Shown here one piece after another: positions 23,907 to 27,110 of a stretch of DNA of 27,110 bases (position 1 is the first letter of the stretch; each line of letters begins with the position of its first letter). The stretch is from positions 1 to 27,110 of the forward strand of contig DWVN01000133.1 of the NCBI GenBank assembly GCA_019120235.1, in the 5' to 3' direction. The notes under the pieces are model-generated. The model saw nothing but the letters and a program-made list of their open reading frames with translations, searched no databases and was not told where the DNA came from. The translations under genes and the position numbers were made by a program. Source of the DNA: Dwaynesavagella gallinarum (GTDB lineage: Bacteria; Bacillota; Clostridia; Clostridiales; Clostridiaceae).

Positions 23907-25121
23907 TTAATTTGACCACCAGAAACCAATATTATTATTAGTAGTATTATTATTGTTGTTGTTATTTATTATGTTACCCCCAGAATTTCTAAAAGTGAAT
24001 CCCCATCCATCAGTGTTTGGAGTTGAAGTGCTACCGTTACTACTACCACTATTATTACTTCCAATGTTTGAGCCATTATTAGAATTCTCTTTAAAGTTAA
24101 GATCTATAATTTCACGAATTAAACCTTCACCTGGAAAATCAGCAACAACAATTCCTACAAAATTTAAATTTTCTTTTAAAATATAATTTAAAGTTAATAC
24201 ATTTGTTCCTTCAAAAGCTATTGAAGCTAATACTCCAAGTCTTCCTACTCTTGGGAAGTCGGGATACTTTGATTTAAATGCTGGCTCCGTTAATCCTGTT
24301 AAAAGTCTATCAGCACCAGTTCCAGAACTAGAGTGTCCACTAGCAACGAAATAAGGAAAAGCTCCACCGCTACCAGTTAGGTAATTTATATATCTGGTAT
24401 TTTTATTTTTGCTTCTGTTAGTGTCAGTTAAGTGTTGTTTAACTTTTTCCCATTTAGAATATAAATCCCAATTTGTATTTAAATGATTACTATCTTGAAT
24501 TGATGAATTATCTCTATAAGGGATTGCTCTCCATTTATTTCCGTCGTAATCAGCCAAAAGAATTATTTTTCCTCTTGCTTCTCCTAGTGTAGGATTTTTA
24601 CTTTTTGATCCATCAAAAATATAATCGCTTAGTCCAGCTTCTTCGATACTTCTTCTAATCGCATAAGCAAAATTTCCTGATTCACTATCTTTTTCAGTAA
24701 CTTTAATTAATACAACTTCTTCATTATTTTTGTTTAAGAAAGCAACTACTCTTTTAATTACGTCTACAAAAGTAACGCCTAAGTTTGTTAATCCAGTGTA
24801 AACTTGTAAATTGATATCTCCAGTATGACTTAAAGTTAAATCTAAGAATCTAATTCCTGAACTCAATTGAGTTTCTAAATCCATACTTTGAGTTAAAGTA
24901 AAATCTGTATATTTACCATAAGACATTGAATTTCCAGTTCCAGGTATAGATAATTCATTTATTCTAAGGTCATCAGATAAACCAGCCATCCAATTTGGTC
25001 TACTTAAATTTACACTACTATCATGTGAATACCCACCATGAGTATGAGAGCTTACCTTTATTGGGATCATAAATAAAGTTAAACATAAAAATAAAGACAT
25101 GACTTTAAAAAATCTTTTCAA
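23907..25121 (-). CDS. Secreted PI-PLC X-domain protein lacking the catalytic residues
   Basis: The 404-residue protein begins with a signal peptide (about 1-25, MKRFFKVMSLFLCLTLFM), then a His-rich stretch (HTHGGYSH) and a domain of about 300 residues that follows bacterial PI-specific phospholipase C: LSIPGT, GIRFLDL, GEARGKIILLADYD, RVGRLGVLAS and VGIVVADF. Compared with B. cereus PI-PLC, His32 is Gly63, Asp33 is Asn64, Arg69 is Thr96 and His82 is Thr109; only the Asp274 position (Asp328) is kept. It is therefore probably not an active phospholipase. The last 60 residues are Asn/Ser/Gly-rich with a poly-Asn run. TTG 25121 follows AGAGGTGA. It is probably secreted or surface-exposed; no wall-anchoring motif is seen. 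Confidence 0.85.
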   Translation of the reverse strand: MKRFFKVMSLFLCLTLFMIPIKVSSHTHGGYSHDSSVNLSRPNWMAGLSDDLRINELSIPGTGNSMSYGKYTDFTLTQSMDLETQLSSGIRFLDLTLSHTGDINLQVYTGLTNLGVTFVDVIKRVVAFLNKNNEEVVLIKVTEKDSESGNFAYAIRRSIEEAGLSDYIFDGSKSKNPTLGEARGKIILLADYDGNKWRAIPYRDNSSIQDSNHLNTNWDLYSKWEKVKQHLTDTNRSKNKNTRYINYLTGSGGAFPYFVASGHSSSGTGADRLLTGLTEPAFKSKYPDFPRVGRLGVLASIAFEGTNVLTLNYILKENLNFVGIVVADFPGEGLIREIIDLNFKENSNNGSNIGSNNSGSSNGSTSTPNTDGWGFTFRNSGGNIINNNNNNNTTNNNIGFWWSN

Positions 25122-25185
25122 TTATTTCACCTCTTAATTTTAAAAGACCTTTTATATTTAATTTGTTAAATTTTCGTGTATTTTG

Positions 25186-25204
25186 TAATGATACTTTATC
25201 ATTA
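25186..25204. promoter_or_regulatory. Operator-like palindrome between the PI-PLC-like and aminotransferase genes
   Basis: TAATGATA (25186-25193) and TATCATTA (25197-25204) form a perfect 8-3-8 inverted repeat in the 197-base divergent intergenic region, 65 bases before the PI-PLC-like start and 24 bases before a TTGACA on the other strand. It looks like a dimeric regulator site and loosely recalls a Fur box, but the spacing differs. Confidence 0.4.
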
Positions 25205-25227
25205 ATTTAAAAAAAATTAAATAGTTT

Positions 25228-25257
25228 TTGACAAAATTAAAAAAATATATTTTTTAT
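25228..25257 (+). promoter_or_regulatory. Possible promoter for the aminotransferase gene
   Basis: TTGACA at 25228-25233 is a perfect -35; the best -10 is TTTTAT at 25252-25257 with an 18-bp spacer, which is poor. It is well placed for the start at 25319. Confidence 0.35.
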
Positions 25258-25318
25258 AGCGAATTATTTCTACTTGTTTTATAATTTTTTTATCTTAAAA
25301 AGAATTGGATGTGATTAT

Positions 25319-26515
25319 TTGTCAATTTCAAAGAGAATACAAAATACAAAAGTTTCTGCCATACGAAAATTAACTCCATTTGCTAATGAGGCTAAAGCAA
25401 AAGGTATAAAAGTTTATCATATGAATATTGGTCAGCCAGATATTGAAACACCTAAGGAATATTTTGAAGCATTGAAAAATTACGATAAAAAAGTCTTAGG
25501 ATATGAAAACTCTGAAGGGATAAATGAATTAAGAATTGGATTTTCAGATTTTCTTAAAATTCATGATATAAATTATACTCCTGAAGAAATCCTTATAACA
25601 AACGGTGGAAGCGAAGCGTTATTATTTATATTTTTGACAATATGTGATGAAGGTGATGAAATAATAGTACCTGAACCTTATTACAGTAATTATAATACTA
25701 TTGCAAATTCTTGTGGAGTTAAATTAGTACCATTTCAAACAAAAATAGAAGATGGTTTTCACATACAAAACAAAGATTCAATTTTAAAAATTATAACTGA
25801 AAAAACAAAAGCAATTTTATATTCTAATCCTTCAAATCCAACTGGAGTTGTTTATTCTTTTAATGAATTACAAATAATTGCTGATGTTGTTTATGAAAAA
25901 AATCTTTATGTAATATCAGATGAGGTTTATAGGGAATTAGTTTATGATAACATAGAATACAAATCTATATTTTCAATTGAGAAAGTTAGAGATAATTTAA
26001 TACTAGTTGATAGTTTATCAAAAAGATATAGTGTTTGTGGTTCAAGAATTGGAATGATTGCTTCTAAAAATAAAGATTTAATGAAAGAAATTTTAAAATT
26101 ATGTCAAGCTAGATTAAGTATATCTTCTATTGAACAATATACTGCTACAGAACTTTTAAAACTTCCTATGTCTTACATACATAGTGTGAAAGATAAATAT
26201 GAAGAAAGACGTAATGCTATATGTAATTTTTTAAATGAAATTCCAGGAGTTAAATCTTACAAACCAGAAGGAGCTTTTTATTTAATTGTTTCTTTACCAG
26301 TAGATAATGCAGAAGATTTTTGTAAATGGTTACTTATAGATTTTAATTTAAATAATGAAACTGTTATGTTTGCACCAGCTGAAGGTTTTTATTTTGATAA
26401 CGAATTAGGAAAATCACAAATTCGTATTTCATATTGTATTTCTGTTGAAAATATAAAGAAATCTATGAATATTTTAAAAGAAGGATTAAAAGTTTATAAT
26501 TCTATAAAAAAATGA
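25319..26515 (+). CDS. Pyridoxal phosphate aminotransferase, class I (aspartate aminotransferase-like)
   Basis: The 398-residue product is a fold-type I aminotransferase. Seen are NIGQPDIETP near the start, NGGSEALLFIF (cofactor phosphate), NPSNPTGVVYS, SDEVYRELVYD, the PLP lysine in SLSKRYSVCGSRIG, and a final RISYC with the substrate-carboxylate Arg. It most likely moves amino groups between glutamate and aspartate or related amino acids; exact specificity cannot be read from sequence. TTG 25319 with GGATGTG just upstream gives the usual family N-terminus (SISKRIQ); ATG 25274 would add 15 residues with no ribosome binding site. It is monocistronic and divergent from the PI-PLC-like gene. 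Confidence 0.88.
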   Translation: MSISKRIQNTKVSAIRKLTPFANEAKAKGIKVYHMNIGQPDIETPKEYFEALKNYDKKVLGYENSEGINELRIGFSDFLKIHDINYTPEEILITNGGSEALLFIFLTICDEGDEIIVPEPYYSNYNTIANSCGVKLVPFQTKIEDGFHIQNKDSILKIITEKTKAILYSNPSNPTGVVYSFNELQIIADVVYEKNLYVISDEVYRELVYDNIEYKSIFSIEKVRDNLILVDSLSKRYSVCGSRIGMIASKNKDLMKEILKLCQARLSISSIEQYTATELLKLPMSYIHSVKDKYEERRNAICNFLNEIPGVKSYKPEGAFYLIVSLPVDNAEDFCKWLLIDFNLNNETVMFAPAEGFYFDNELGKSQIRISYCISVENIKKSMNILKEGLKVYNSIKK

Positions 26516-26541
26516 GGAGTTAACAAATACTCCTCATTTTT
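26511..26541 (+). terminator. Terminator after the aminotransferase gene
   Basis: A 10-bp stem, AATGAGGAGT (26511-26520) with ACTCCTCATT (26529-26538), an 8-base loop and a T run. It includes the stop codon. Confidence 0.9.
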
Positions 26542-26573
26542 ATTTAAAAAATTCTTTTATTACAAATTTTAAC

Positions 26574-26582
26574 TGATATAAT
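26574..26582 (+). promoter_or_regulatory. Extended -10 promoter before the final gene
   Basis: TGATATAAT at 26574-26582, identical to the miaB operon element, 59 bases before ATG 26641. No clear -35 is present. Confidence 0.45.
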
Positions 26583-26640
26583 ATAACTTGTTAAAAGAAT
26601 ATTAACAAATCTATTTAAATTTGAAAAGGAATAATTAATA

Positions 26641-27110
26641 ATGAAACGTTTGCCATTAGTATTTTAACATCATATGTAATACTTGTTGGAACTACAATAA
26701 CTACACATAAATCAAGTGCTGTACTTAGAAGAATAAGAAATTTACATCATACAAATAGAGGTGCAAGCAGAAGTTCTAGTATGCCAAACCTATCTTCACA
26801 ACTAGAAACTATTCCGTCTACATCAACTTCAAGTTTAAATAAGTCTAGTTGTATTGGTTCAACTTCAAATTTAAATCAATCTGCTCTTAAATCTGTTTCA
26901 ACTTCAACCTCAACAGAGTCACTAGATATAGGATCTACATCTAATAAATCTGTTAGCATGCCTAATTTATCTTCTCAAGAAACACAAACTCCATTTACTT
27001 CAACAATTTCATTAAATGCTAGTGGAGCTAGACCTAAGAATAGATTTAAAAAATTTTTCTCACGTTCTTCTAGTAGTTCTAGTATTCCTAAAGAAAAACC
27101 TACATATACA
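26641..27110 (+). pseudogene. Ser/Thr-rich secreted protein with start-proximal frameshift, 3' end outside window
   Basis: AAAAGGA at 26624-26630 and ATG 26641 start an 8-codon frame (MKRLPLVF, then stop). The frame one base over is open from 26625 to the end of the window. One extra T in the TTT at 26649-26651 would join them and give MKRFAISILTSYVILVG, a plausible signal peptide, followed by a basic segment and a Ser/Thr/Asn-rich body. SMPNLSSQ occurs twice, 59 residues apart (codons from 26778 and 26955), each followed by a similar TST-SLN stretch, so the body holds a repeat. A basic KNRFKKFFSRSSSSSS segment follows. I do not recognise the family. It is a pseudogene, a phase-variable gene or a one-base sequence error. 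Confidence 0.55.

Noticed and set aside
25186..25204. Calling the intergenic palindrome a Fur box
   Set aside because: The TGATA half-sites are two bases closer than in the 7-1-7 Fur consensus, so only an operator-like label is justified.
1..27110. tRNA, rRNA, CRISPR array or insertion sequence
   Set aside because: No cloverleaf, rRNA-like sequence, regularly spaced direct repeats or transposase was seen on either strand.

Overview
The window is very AT-rich. Its genes start with AGGAGG-type ribosome binding sites and use many TTG and GTG starts. It carries SpoVS, YlmC/YmxH and an FtsK/SpoIIIE translocase in Bacillus/Clostridium-like order. This points to a spore-forming Firmicute with a small low-GC genome. 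The conserved order ribF-rpsO-pnp-ymxH-dapG-tepA-ftsK-rimO-pgsA-recA-rny-spoVS, together with a secreted PI-PLC-like protein, best fits a segmented filamentous bacterium (Candidatus Arthromitus/Savagella). Another AT-rich Clostridiaceae is possible. The assignment is inference from gene content; no rRNA is present.

Positions 1-14536 (plus strand) are a housekeeping and sporulation-linked block. It runs: 3' part of ribF, rpsO, pnp, a YlmC/YmxH PRC-barrel protein, aspartokinase, the ClpP-like protease TepA, FtsK/SpoIIIE, RimO, PgsA, RecA, RNase Y, SpoVS, HPr and a XerC/D-type tyrosine recombinase. Hairpin terminators split it into short transcription units. The ftsK-rimO-pgsA-recA genes are packed with 1-nt overlaps or 2-nt gaps. 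RNase Y has a good sigma-A promoter and a strong Shine-Dalgarno sequence, but its reading frame has no ATG/GTG/TTG at the expected place, only ATA. A perfect 11-6-11 inverted repeat that resembles a chromosomal dif site lies just upstream of the recombinase gene.

Positions 14551-22557 (minus strand) are one apparent operon, transcribed miaB-mutS-mutL-miaA-ynbB. It joins two tRNA A37 modification enzymes (MiaA makes i6A, MiaB converts it to ms2i6A) with mismatch repair and a PLP lyase-like protein. It starts at an extended -10 promoter and ends at a terminator shared with the convergent recombinase gene.

Positions 22589-27110 are the accessory part. There are two overlapping MqsR-family toxin-like genes without a visible antitoxin, the upstream one apparently 5' frameshifted. 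Then come a small TM2-domain membrane protein, a secreted PI-PLC X-domain protein whose catalytic His/Arg positions are all replaced, a class I aminotransferase, and, running off the end, a Ser/Thr-rich secreted protein with an internal repeat and a frameshift right after its start codon. This tail holds most of the unusual signals.
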